Assembly: GCA_946699065.1 (NCBI GenBank)
Contig: CAMPDV010001966.1
Location: 29,181-93,180 of the forward strand
Direction: 5' to 3'
Length of the DNA stretch: 64,000 bases
Source: Loxodes magnus
Lineage: Eukaryota; Ciliophora; Karyorelictea; Loxodida; Loxodidae
The notes under the pieces are model-generated. The model saw only the letters and a list, made by a program, of their open reading frames with translations. It made no database searches and had not been told where the DNA came from. This document shows, piece by piece, positions 46,177 to 57,686 of the stretch (the first letter of the stretch is position 1; each line of letters begins with the position of its first letter). The translations under genes were made by a program, and so were the position numbers.

Positions 46177-46800
46177 ATGATAAAACATTTAACTTAAATT
46201 GCTATATAACAAGCATTATATAGTTCAACTTCTCATCAATAAACAGCAAATTCTTTAATTAAACATACTCAAAATTTATTTTTAAATGTCTGATAATAAA
46301 ATAACGAGAATTATATACTTTTAGACTTATAAAAAGAAATAAATTATACATAGCTATTGAAGATTACACTACAACAAGCAAAAGTTTTAAACTTCCTTAC
46401 TTATGTAAACTAAATAAACAATAGATATAATAAAATGTATTATTTGCTAATAAAGCGTTATTAATTTTTAGTTTTCTTTAAAGAAAAAGTTTACAATATA
46501 AAATGATTATTTCGAAATAAATTCCTACTCTATCCAATTTTTAATAATTATAATTACACTTAAAAGAATCTATTTAAAACAAAATTTAGCAAGCAAAGCG
46601 AAGAAACTAAGTTGAATAAGTATACAATAAATAAACTTTTTTTAATTATGAAGATAGAAATTACTTTCAACAAAGGGCTTAGCAGTAATTATAAATTCCT
46701 ATTGAATATGACAGTCTAATTGAATAAGTATTATTAAGATTTAACTAAGTTTAAGTTTTACTATTATTTCTCTTTTTACTTATTAATTCTTAAGCTTTAA
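46177..46800 (+). CDS. hypothetical protein
   Basis: ATG 46177 opens MIKHLTQIAIQQALYSSTSH; QQTANSLIKHTQNLFLNVWQ and SKQSEETKLNKYTINKL follow. The rest is rich in I, L, N, Y and K and less convincing. No stop fixed, no family recognised. Confidence 0.25.
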
Positions 46801-48894
46801 TTAAAAGTTCTTAATTTATTAATAAAAAGGAACTATAAAGGTTAAAAGATTCTATTATGCTTGATACTTAAAACATCTCAACGACAAAATATTTGACTTA
46901 TAATTTAGGTAATCCTTTAAAGAATAGATGTAATCTAAGTTATTTAGAATTAATATAGTAAATTTAATAGCGAAAATTATGATTTTGTTTGCTTAAAAAG
47001 TTGATTTAATAAGCTTTTATATTCCACATAATTAAAATATTTACTCTTCCTAATTTTTATCCTTTTAGATTTAAATAAATGATGGATAAGTATTATAATA
47101 ATTTCATATGCTTGAAATCTAAATTTATTATATTAAAATATAGAGAAATCTCATTTTAAAGACTTTAGTAGTTAGCACTTTAATAAGTTATATAAATTTT
47201 AAAATGATGCTATATATCTACTTCTGAAATAGGTCTTATAGATTCTAAAAATTATTTAATTTAAAAATTATTTTAATTTATATTCAGGTGATGAAATAGA
47301 ATCGCTTTTATCATTTATAGAGTTCAACTCAAATTTTAGAAGTATAGATTAAAAAATTTATTTTGATTTAGATATAAAATATTATAAATTTTCAATTTTA
47401 TTATTCCTTTTTATTTCTAACTAAGTAGCATAATGAAAGACATATAATAATATCATTTTAATTAAATTATTTTCGCTTTTTTTGTATATAAATTAATTTA
47501 CCAACTTAAAAATAAGCTTTAAAAGATAATTTTAAATTTTAGAATTAATTTATTAAACTTAGTGAGTTCCACAAGAGTTCCTTATTTAAAATTATTTATT
47601 TGATGAATAGATTAAATGGAGATTTAAGCTTTATACACCAATTTTGATTAATTAATAATTTTAAATCTAAAGAGAAATAATATTTATCATCTTTAAATAT
47701 TTGCCAAATCTTATGTTTTTCTTATTTGTTAAATAATATTTATTTATTTATTTAAAATTACAAATAACTTGATATTACTATATTTGCAAATACCTTTAGA
47801 TAAAAATTATTAAAGGTTTTAAATTACTCTTTCATATATAAAGTTTATTTAGAGGAGAGAATTCTTAATAGATATAGCCTTAACAGTAGATAAGAAAGTT
47901 TATATTTAATTAGTCTCATTATGCTTACATTTTTATTATTTTTAAAATCTTAAGTTTCATTGTTTTAGTAATTAAATATTCTATTTTTCTCCTAAATTAA
48001 TACATTCTTAATAAAGTCTAAACTAAATATAATTCTTAAACAGATCTATTAATAAATATTTTCATGGATGAAATTATAGGTGAAACACTTCTAAACTTTA
48101 TTTTTGATTGAACTACAATGTAGATAAAAGCAGAAACTATAAAGAAAGATAAGCAAATAGGCTTTTCAAACTGTAACTAATTTAAATTAAATGTCTAAGT
48201 ATTATCTTTAGTTATATAAGCAAACATAAAAAGTTAATTTACATTCAGTTGAATTCATGGTATTTGAAAATCCCACAAGATAAATTAATTTTTGTTTTAA
48301 AAAGTGGAGATTAAAAGTTTAAATTATTGCATTGAAATAAATTATATCAATAGGATTTAAATTAGATTTATAATAAATTTTTTTAAATTTTATCAACTAA
48401 AATTTATTTTTACATTTCTTAATAAATTAATTTAAAATGCTAACACCCATTAATACTTTAAGTGGGTTTAACTGGTCAATTTCATTGTCTGTGATATAAA
48501 AATAAAGAAAAGTAGAAAATTTAAGAGATAGCTAGGTTTATTTTAAGAGGTGATGCAAATATCTTTGCTAGCTACAATTTTTTTAACTAAGTTTATTTTA
48601 TTATTTTTAAGTTTTGTTTGCTCGTTTTCATTGCTATAAATATTACAATTGAGCAAGCAAATAATTAAGTCTCTAAACTTTACTTATAAACTTTAAAGAA
48701 ATTTAATTTATTATTTTTTGTTTTTTATGCATGAATATTTGATTTAAAATAAAATAAAAATTATGGAGTCATAAGAGTATTAATAGATAGTCTTTTTAGA
48801 ATATAAAATAGAGTAATTGTAACAATTGATTTGATATTGCTAAGAACCAATTATTAAGAATCAAATTTATAATTTTTATAAATGTTAAGTTATT
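46801..48894. other. A+T-rich spacer between two convergent genes
   Basis: No gene recognised. A small island at 48440-48580 (AACACCCATTAATACTTTAA and following) is a little more complex but matches nothing I know. Confidence 0.35.
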
Positions 48895-50364
48895 TCAAGC
48901 TTTTTCTTGTCTTGATCTTTAACTTACTTTGTCCAAAAACTCCATATTCTCAGAATTTACTTAGATATCCTCTTCTTAAAAATCGTATTGAGATTCCAAA
49001 TTCTTAAGTTTATTTTGAAATATATTGAACTTTTCTTGATCGAATGCTTGGAGTTCAAATACGATATATTGCTTATTATATAAATTACTCTTTAGAATAT
49101 TTTTATTTTATAAAATTTGTTTTAATTGTTTGCTGTTTTTTAGTTGGTCAAACTTCTCCTTCTCTATTCTAGTTTGAAAATATTTTACCGTTTAATAAGA
49201 ATCTTCTATTTTAGACTTTGCTTAATTTAAATTATTAGAAGTTCCTTCTATTTATAATTATCTTATCGAAATTTTAAAAGAGCAGCCTTAAAAATATTTT
49301 CGTATATTTTTGAAACCTAAACTTTACTAAGTTTCAGATAGATACTTTCTTTCGAAGGATGAAAGAGATTCTTGACTAAGCTCTAGTTTTTCTTTTTTTA
49401 AGCTTAAGTTTAATCTTTCAAAAGATCTCTTAAATTTATTTATAGAACTTCTTTATCCCTACATCTCTATATAATTGCAATAAAGATCAACTTATTCTAA
49501 ATCAGATATTTTTTCCCTTTAAGTTTCTTAAAGTCATTAATAGTAAATTGGATATTTGTAGTTCTCAAATTATATCCTTTATTTTTCGCTATAATAATAA
49601 TCAAAAATAGTTTGTTATTTCGTTAAGTGTTTCTATTCCCCTTCATCTTCTTAATTTTATTAAGTAAAATCATTTTCCAATTTTACTTCCTAGGAATTTT
49701 GGATGTTTTCGTTATTTTAAACTATACTAGCGACTAAAACATTTTAAGGTAAATTTTCTTAATATTTTGTATTATTAAGTTACTTTCGAACTTATTATAG
49801 TTGTTGAATTTAACTCAAAGTTAGTTCCATTAACTCAAATAGCTCTTATAGTTCTTGCTCACTATAACTAACTAATTGTTCAGCTGTAATTCCACTATTT
49901 TCTAACTGGTTTCTAATATTATTTAAATTGCTTTTTGAAATTCAATCTAAGGACTCTACTTTTTGAGTATTTTTGTTTTAACTTTAATTTAACATTAGTA
50001 ACTTTTTAGCTTGTTCTAGCTATTAAATCTAGCTAGGATTTAATTCCATTAGTTCATATAAATCAGATAATTCTTACTCCGTATAACTTACTAAATTTTC
50101 TTCTGTCATGCCACAATTTTCTAATTAGGTCCTAATATTGTTTAAGTTATAATGAGATATTCAATCACTATCTAGTTTCCTTTTCAAACTTTGCTTAACT
50201 TAATTTATCTTCTATATTTAGCTTTAATTCAGTTCCATTAGTTCAAAAAGGTCTAATAGATCTTGCTCTTTATGATTTATTAACTATTCATCAGTCAGAC
50301 CACAACTTTCTAACTATTTTCTCATACTATTAAGATTAAATTTCTGAATTCAATCTTCTTACAT
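48895..50364 (-). CDS. SAM-like repeat protein, catalytic-less PARP paralogue, 489 aa
   Basis: ATG (first base 50364) opens MQEDWIQKFNLNSMRKQLES and one frame runs to TGA 48895-48897. It starts with three tandem repeats of about 80 residues: DWIQKFNLNSMRKQLESCGL, DWISHYNLNNIRTQLENCGM, DWISKSNLNNIRNQLENSGI, each ending near L-E/F-L-M-E-L. These match the single N-terminal domain of the PARP at 43132. The similarity goes on: QFENYKYPIYYQWL versus QFDNYQFPIYKLWL, YIEMQGQ versus LIEVQGT, LQIEGTSNNLNQAKSKI versus LQIEGVSENKEQAKQKI. It then ends in a coiled coil without WWE or PARP domains. It may regulate or compete with the enzyme by shared oligomerisation. Confidence 0.85.
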
Positions 50365-50559
50365 TTTAAACTTAGAATAAAGCTTCTTAATATTTTAAGG
50401 TATATTGTAATTTAATTATTATAAGGTAACTATATAGATAATTAGCATGATATAATATGAAAAAATAGCTTTCTAGACTTAAGCTTAACTTTATATTATT
50501 TTATTAATTATATTAATGCTTATGCTTTCAGTGCTTATCTAAATTTTATCAATTTACTC

Positions 50560-50921
50560 ATTTACTATATTTGCTATTATAGATTAAGATTGACTTCTAA
50601 TGAAGATACAGCTTAATTTAAGTTATTACCTATATTTGTGCTTAGATTAAACTTTTTTTTACATAATGGTGATTTATGCTTAACATTCTTAATTTTTAAA
50701 TTTAAATATTTCTTTGGCTTTTTCTTTAGTTGCTGGCCTCTAAATTAAAAAATACTCTTTTTATTTACTTTTTTAGTTGAAAAATGTTTCTTTTTCCTTT
50801 AATATTTATATAGTCATTTCTGTTTTAAATTATGACAACTCTAAGGAAAAGAGCCTCAATTATAATGATTACTATCAAATTAATTTAACTTTCTTGCTCT
50901 GTCTCGTGGAATGATCCTCAT
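50560..50921 (-). CDS. small basic hypothetical protein
   Basis: ATG (first base 50921) opens MRIIPRDRARKLNQFDSNHY, then NWGSFPQSCHNLKQKWLYKY, GQQLKKKPKKYLNL and AVSSLEVNLNL. Very Lys-rich, about 115 residues seen; stop not fixed. Another frame (KTEMTIQILKEKETFFNQKS, IQRPATKEKAKEIFKF) is also plausible, so this is uncertain. It lies just upstream of the SAM-like gene on the same strand. Confidence 0.3.
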
Positions 50922-52292
50922 TTAATAGAGTATTATTTATTTATTAATTAGGTTGTATTATTTATTTTATATATAAACTTCTCTTTATTAAAACTTCAAT
51001 ATGATTCAGATTTATTAGAAGCTACTATTTTCTAGCTGAATTATTATAATTAATTATTTTCTTTAATTATATTTATTTAATTTGATTGCTATTAGTTTTA
51101 ATAGATAAAGGTAGCTTCTCTATAATTGAATGCTATAAAATAGATTACTTTTTACCTTTATAGACATATTATAAGCTTAAACTATATAAATTTAGTAAGG
51201 AATTAAAGAGAATATAGATATAAATTTGCTTTTATCTTTAAATTAAGCAGAAATTAAAGATAAATGGTTTATCTAAATTATCCTTACAAGTTTATTAGTT
51301 ATACTTTAATTCTTTTTATAGTTGCTTATGGTTATATCATTTCTTTACTTAACTTTAGAAATTTAACTAAATTTAATTTAACTTAATTCTTAACTTTAAG
51401 TCAACATTAAAGGAAAGCTATCATTAAATTTAGAATTTATAGACAATTAGCAAATCAGAGGATATGCTTATGGTTTATGTGACTTATTAACTTTAATTAA
51501 GCCAACAAAAACGTATATTAAGATTTTACGTACAGGATACATAACTAAACCAATAAATCGTTGGAATAGATATAATTATGATATTCTACTGAAAAGTAAA
51601 TAAACATAATTTTAGATTTAATAAAGAAACTTCTAGATAAGTTTATACTAAAAGCTAATATAAACAAAAATAGATAAGATAAAAAGAATAAAATAATAAA
51701 CTAGCTTTAAAATAAAAAATATTTATTTTTATTCCAGGATGCATCTCACTAAGTTGGAATAAAATGGAAGAAAATTATCTTTCATTTATAAGTTAAACCT
51801 ATAACAAATTTTAGTCAATAATAAAATAAAAAACGAATCTACATTTACGCTAAAAACTCAAGGATTTTAATATATTTTGACTTGGGCATTATGACTAAAA
51901 AATCACGAAAGCTATTAAGTTAAATAATATTTAAAGAAAAGTATATAAATTTTATAAAATAACTATCTTTCTTTATTAAATTAGTATTTTTATTTAAAAA
52001 GGATATAAAAATTAATTTTAAATCATATACTAAAAGTTTAAAGAGAGATTCTATATAGTAGCCACATAATGTATAAGGGAAATATAACTTAATGTAAGGA
52101 GTCTAATAAAATTATGTATTATTTGCTATTATAAATTGAGAATATTAGCATCAATATGATTAAGACTTATAAATGCATTAGTCTAATAGATTTTATATCT
52201 TTCAGAGTTTGGACTTCTCTTTAAATTGATATTCAGAATATTAATAATCAAACATTTTTATATATTTAAGCAAAGTTTAAGCATAAATATAA
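50922..52292. other. A+T-rich DNA, no gene recognised
   Basis: Nothing supported in either strand. Confidence 0.3.
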
Positions 52293-52363
52293 GGCTCTAT
52301 GGTGTAAGGGTAGCACGTGGGCCTACGGAGCCCAAAATTGGGGTTAAAATCCCTGTAGAGTGG
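52293..52363 (+). tRNA. tRNA-Arg-like (ACG anticodon), possibly degenerate
   Basis: Folds as a cloverleaf: D arm GTGT/GCAC with GG in the loop, anticodon arm TGGGC-CTACGGA-GCCCA giving ACG, T arm TGGGG/CCCTG. The T loop is TTAAAAT instead of TTCRANN and the first acceptor pair is G-G, both unusual. A T5 tract follows (52365-52369), as for a Pol III gene. It may be a tRNA-Arg with an eroded B box or a pseudogene. Confidence 0.6.
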
Positions 52364-52364
52364 C

Positions 52365-52369
52365 TTTTT
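52365..52369 (+). terminator. Pol III T5 terminator
   Basis: TTTTT begins two bases after the tRNA-Arg-like 3-prime end. Confidence 0.6.
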
Positions 52370-53094
52370 ATTAATGTTTATAAAAATGTAGGTTAGTGAA
52401 TTAAATAAGGAAAAGAGTGATTATAATATCAGTATCCATAGCTAAATAGATCATATTATAAGTAAATACTCTCTAAATTATAAATACAAATATACTAAAT
52501 TAGATGCTCTAATATATTTACAATTTGAATATTTTATTGATAACTCTATTTAGAATCTAAAATAGAAGTTAAAGCTCTTGTAAATTCCTTTTATCTATCC
52601 AAGCTCTAATCTTTAGTTATAATTGATAAATTAAAAATACTAATTTAGATCTAAAGCTGTAAGATAACTATTTAAATGACTTAATTAATATTAATGCTGA
52701 TGATTATATCTCTAGAAGATAAATCTGAAATAATATTAAATATTCCTATATACTTTTTACTAAAAGCTTGAAGGTATATAGTAAAGATATACTATAAAAG
52801 GATTAAATACTTAATTAATAAATAAAACCTAATAAGCACTTCTAAGACTTCTTGCTTTCTTTGTGTATTTAAATTCTTAAGCTTGCTATGCTAAAAGATG
52901 TATACCTTCTATTTTAATTTCAACATAAGATTAATATTAAAGCAAGTTAGCAATACTAAAAATATATAAGTCAAATATTAGCTGCTTTAATATGCTAAAT
53001 GTGTTTCACAAAAAGAGATGCAAATATTTTAGAAAGGCTTCAGAGGTAATTCTCATGGATTTATAAGATGTAAAGCTATGAAATTAATAAATAA
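52370..53094. other. A+T-rich DNA, no gene recognised
   Basis: Nothing supported. Confidence 0.3.
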
Positions 53095-55190
53095 TCAAAT
53101 TAAATTATTAGAAATGTTAATTAAATAGTCCCAGGAAAAAAAGAAACTGGAGACGTCATTAACAGTTTTATATGATGGTATTATAATAGTAGGCATAGAG
53201 TTATTATAGCTAACTGAAAAATCTACTATCTTTATGTCTTCTACTAGATCTAAGATCCATTATTTTTTCAGCCTTATTTTATGAATACTATCTTTAGTTT
53301 TCCCTCCCTTATGAATTCCTCTACTAATAACAGGACTTAATATTGTTTTACGCAAGTTTAAATTAAAGTATCATAGCATTCTTGTTGGTCAGTCGCATCC
53401 TGTAAATATAATTTTAAAGTCAGGTCACATATAGTTTGGGACGATAAAATTGAAACTTCATTCTATTTTATCGATATAAAATTGAAAAAGAGACTCATGC
53501 TATGTTAAATTGGTAGGCGAAGTTGTCAATAAAACAGCTCCGATTCTTTTACCCCAATTAGCGCTATGAATAAATTTTTGATTTACTCATTTACTATATT
53601 CGAAAAAATCTTTAGTCATAACTACATCTTCTTCACAGTAGACGACTGATTTAGCTTTCAAATGACTAAAAGTTATATTAAATAGAAAAAATGCATTTGA
53701 AGCGCTTTTAAATTAAATAAACTTTTTTCTAAATAGTCGTTCATATTCTACTTCAGGATGCATTACATAAATTATATTCAGTATACCTTTGCTTTTATGC
53801 TTGTTTATTAAGTCTGTCACATTTTCATAGTTTCCATCTTAAGATATTATAATAATGGTTTCTTTAATTCCATCAGCTTTCTCAAGAGACTCTAAAGTTT
53901 CTCTCAGATTTTCTAATCTTTTATAAACTGGCATTATAATAGGAAACAGCTCTTCTTATTTTAAGCTGAGTCTTCCTATTAATTGTTCGTATTAGTAACG
54001 GACTTAGTCATAAATTTCAGGATGCCATTATTCAAAACTATAAGGATTGCAAGCTTCTTAGTGAATATGCATAATAGGAGTAAATCTTTAATCAGCAAAT
54101 TAGCCATAATGATTTTTACTTATCTGGAAAACATCTTAAACTGCATGAATCTAGTTTTTTTCTTCTTGCATTGGAATAAAGTTATAGTATTCACTCTTCA
54201 TGTAAGTCTTTTTAAAATAATTCCCTAAACTATTTTTAAAGGCTAGATCTTAGTCTCTTGAAATTTAGTCTAGTAGTTTATATTAATTTTTAATGTAAAA
54301 GTTCATAAACTTAAACCAATTAAAATTTCCTACTATTTCTTTACTCAACTAATGTATTGGTAATTTCTCAATCACTTAAGCACCTAATCTAAATCTTCTT
54401 CCAGTTTACATTAATCTATAGTAGTTTTAGTCATATATTGAGAATATCCTTTAGTTTATTCTAATTTAAGCTTTTGGCATCTATTCATTTTCTTTCTTGT
54501 TAAAGAAGTTTGTTCCACTTGCAGTAAGTAGTATTTAAATATTATACCAGAAGCCTTGCTCTATTTAGGCGTCTAAGTAAATATATTAGCATCCTTTATC
54601 TGAACCAAGTTCTAAAAGTATTTCTTTTTTATTTTAATGATTTTTATTTATAACCAGATATAAAAAATAACCTCAGTTGTCATTTAATGGACTACATCCT
54701 TATATTTTATTTCCTAATATTGCAAATCTCTTTTCTTATATTTGGATTAGCTTATTCGTATCAGATGCATAAGAATAGTTTCAAAGTTACTATTTTTAGT
54801 ATCTTAATGAATCAAAACTAAATTATATCCAAATTGATATTACAAGCTCAGGAAAATCAAAAGAATTAAGTGGACCATGAAAAACAAATTATTCACCTCA
54901 CTATAAGTTGAATTAAAGGTGGCCAGAAGGAGGATTCGAAATATTTCATTCAATAGTACTTTTATTTTACTATAACTATACGTATTCCTTGCTAAATGAC
55001 TAAAGTTACTAATTTAATATTTTTATTTCAGTAAAATTAGCCTGTATTCTTATTCTTCCTTTATCCTAATTTTTAATTTTAACTGAGTGAAAAATTCCTA
55101 CAAATATAGTTACAAATCCTACTATAACCAGAATATAAAAGGTATTCTAAATTTTAATTTTTAGTTTGTAATAAAATTATTTTAACTTTT
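53095..55190 (-). CDS. type II membrane glycosyltransferase, GnT-I (GT13)-like
   Basis: Minus strand. Near the N-terminus FYILVIVGFVTIFVGIF is a signal anchor, as in Golgi type II enzymes. A lumenal region follows (SNPPSGHLQFNLQWGEQFVF, KIQGCSPLNDNWGYFLYLVI, TASGTNFFNKKENEQMPKAQ). The catalytic part shows ELFPIIMPVYKRLENLRETL, ETIIIISQDGNYENVTDL and VVYCEEDVVMTKDFFEYSKW, which match the N-acetylglucosaminyltransferase I family pattern (SQD, then E-D-D metal site, then DFFEYF). End LINISNNLI, TGA 53095-53097. No ATG is present upstream of the anchor in frame, so the start is unresolved (intron or assembly error). It is divergent from the RING copy at 55212. Confidence 0.65.
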
Positions 55191-55211
55191 AACTTTTAAA
55201 ATTTATATTAA

Positions 55212-55720
55212 ATGAAATAGCTTTATTGCTTCAAAGTAAACAACTTTATGACTTTTAAAATTATTCTCCTAAAATACTCTAATGCACTCATACTCTTTGC
55301 TTCACATGCTGTACTGAATAGTAAATTCATAGCCATTTTTTCATGTGTCCTTTCGATTTCCAGGTATTTGAAGTAAAGATTAATTAAATATAATCCTGAT
55401 TTTTAATGGAAATTATTCATTCTTTTGAAGGATTTTATGAATTAGAAACTTCATATCCTGGAGCAGTCAAACTTATTAGAACATGAAATTAATTTATAAA
55501 TATATCGGCAAATTAATTTTATACTTTAATGATTGTGTTTGAAGGTGGAAATATGTATACTGGAAGCATAGAAGATTTTAAAACTTTTGTAAAAGTAAAG
55601 TAATATACTCTACAACTTTATGAAACTTAAGACATTCCAACAGGTGATTCTTCTGTGTACAAATAAGGGCCATTAAGAAAACTTCTTTATAGCCTTTGAT
55701 TGAAAATATATAAAATTGAT
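55212..55720 (+). pseudogene. RING gene copy E, internally deleted
   Basis: Starts MKQLYCFK in place of MEQLQCYNC, has lost RING cysteines, and jumps near 55405 directly from the RING region to the C-terminal domain (TLMIVFEGGNMYTGSIEDF equivalent, then QDIPTGDSSVYK). The coiled coil is missing. Dead copy. Confidence 0.75.
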
Positions 55721-55739
55721 TTAATAAACTTTACATTAT

Positions 55740-57235
55740 TTAATTTATAATATGGAATAAACAAACAGACTTATCTTTATTTTTCAACTTTTATTAAATA
55801 AATCAACTAAGCTTAGACAAATAAACTTATATTTCCTGAACATTTAATAGAATTAAGAATTCTATTATCACTTTATATATATATTGCTTTATATTTAAGT
55901 TAATGAAATGTATTATTTTACTTGATATCTTAGTCACATGTTATCTAGATTCTAAATGTATCCTTATAGACCTTTTTTAATGAATATAAGCCTTGAATGT
56001 TTAGAAAAGTTGATTTTTCTTTTTTATTTCTAAATTCTCTATTTAATGAGTTTAAAAGTTAACTAACTAATGATTTTATTGCATTCATTTATTTTAATTA
56101 GGTAGAATAAAAAATAGCAGATGGTGTATTTAGCATGTTTACTAAATATTTTATAGTAAGTCTCTAATTAATCTCTATATAAATTAGCAATCAAGAACTA
56201 CCAAATTAAAAAGAGAAGTTTGCTGATTTTAATAGAGTATAGGATGTATTAAGGTATATTTATATCTTCTTTCAAAAGGCATTCAAATGAAGCACTTCAT
56301 TCTACAGAAAGGTAAAACTTAATAAGATATAAGAAATGTCTTTATGATATATCCACAAAATATATCTACTTCAAGATAAATAAATAAAGCTTAGAGTAGT
56401 CACTATTGTTCCTCCTAATTATTAAATCTAGTTTTATATCCTTTAATTTAATAATACTAAATCAAATATTTATCTACTCTTTCATTTCATTTCTCTCTTA
56501 TGCTATATTTCGAAGTTAGAATTCTTTCAGCTCTTTCTTTAATCTTTAAGCATTTTATTAGTTTTAAAGTAATTAAATATCTCTCAAACTTTAAATTATT
56601 TTCACTGTAGATTTTTATCTAATTTTTAATTTTAAAGTATTTCTTCTTTGCTTTTCTAAGATAAATTAATTTAATTAAGAGCTTACAAATCTTTAATAAA
56701 TCTATAGTGAAAGATAACGAAAAAAAAGCAATAAATGTAAGCTATATACTCCTTGTTAATTATCTAAACATTCATAAAAGCTTGAAACTTAATTGCATAA
56801 GTAAATAAGTAATTTACATTAGTTTAAATCATTCCACAATTCTAAAGAAACTTACTACAAAGCTAATATTATCCCTTTTCAGATTTTTGCTAAGGCTTTT
56901 TTAAATTAATTCTTTAGTGAAATAGTTAAACTTAAAGACTTATCTAATTATAAAATATGATTGTGATGATACTTGTTTAATTTAAAATTTCTTCTGCTTA
57001 TTTCTATCTGATATAGAAATAATTAGCTTTATAAATAGTTGTTTCATTTAAATATTTAGTTGACTATTAAAGAATTAGATTTCCTTTTTTTATTTATATT
57101 CTTTCTTTGTATAATTTCATATATCATAGATTTAAACCATTCAACTGTTTAAAAATAAGAAGATTTATTTATTTTAAAGTTCTTCTTTCTTTATTTCACT
57201 ATCTTACTATCTATATTGAAAGCTTATTCTGCCAT
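55740..57235 (-). pseudogene. frame-shifted copy of the 518-aa gene
   Basis: ATG (first base 57235) opens MAEQAFNIDSKIVKQRKKNF and matches 21299-22855. It keeps the first Trp as TGG (VEWFKSMIYEIIQRKN) where the other copy has TGA. One extra base near 57035 and later indels break the frame. Confidence 0.75.
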
Positions 57236-57240
57236 TATAA

Positions 57241-57686
57241 TATTTTAACTTAATTTTATAATGCTATAACCTTATAAATAACTATCAACTCATCAAATTT
57301 TATCATTAAATATATTATTATTTTAAAGATCTATACCGAAGTATAAGCAATTTATTTGATAGATTAGTATTATTATAAATAGCTTAAATTGCTTTATATG
57401 AAACTAACTTTTTATTTCCTTCAATTTTAAGATTTTTTAGTGTATGATTATATCGATCTTTCTAAGGCTAATATGCTATCTAGTTTACTCTTATTTTAAT
57501 GCCTATTTATTTATAAAGACGGTATTTTATATTTTTAGGAACTGTATATTTGTTTATAGATTTAAGTTTGGTTAAAATAAAAATCCTTAATTGATAAATG
57601 AAATAGAGAACAAATATTCTATGTAAATATACACTAATGAAGATATAGTCAATTAATCAAATAATTTCTTTATATGAAGTTGTAGC
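57241..57686. other. no gene recognised
   Basis: A+T-rich spacer between a pseudogene start and the histidine kinase 3-prime end. Confidence 0.35.

Larger units (their letters stand above)
54480..57240 (-). repeat. three-gene block, copy A of an inverted duplication
   Basis: Reverse-complement partner of 21290-25240. Here the glycosyltransferase is complete while the RING gene has lost its middle and the 518-aa gene is frame-shifted, so each copy has kept different genes. Confidence 0.85.
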
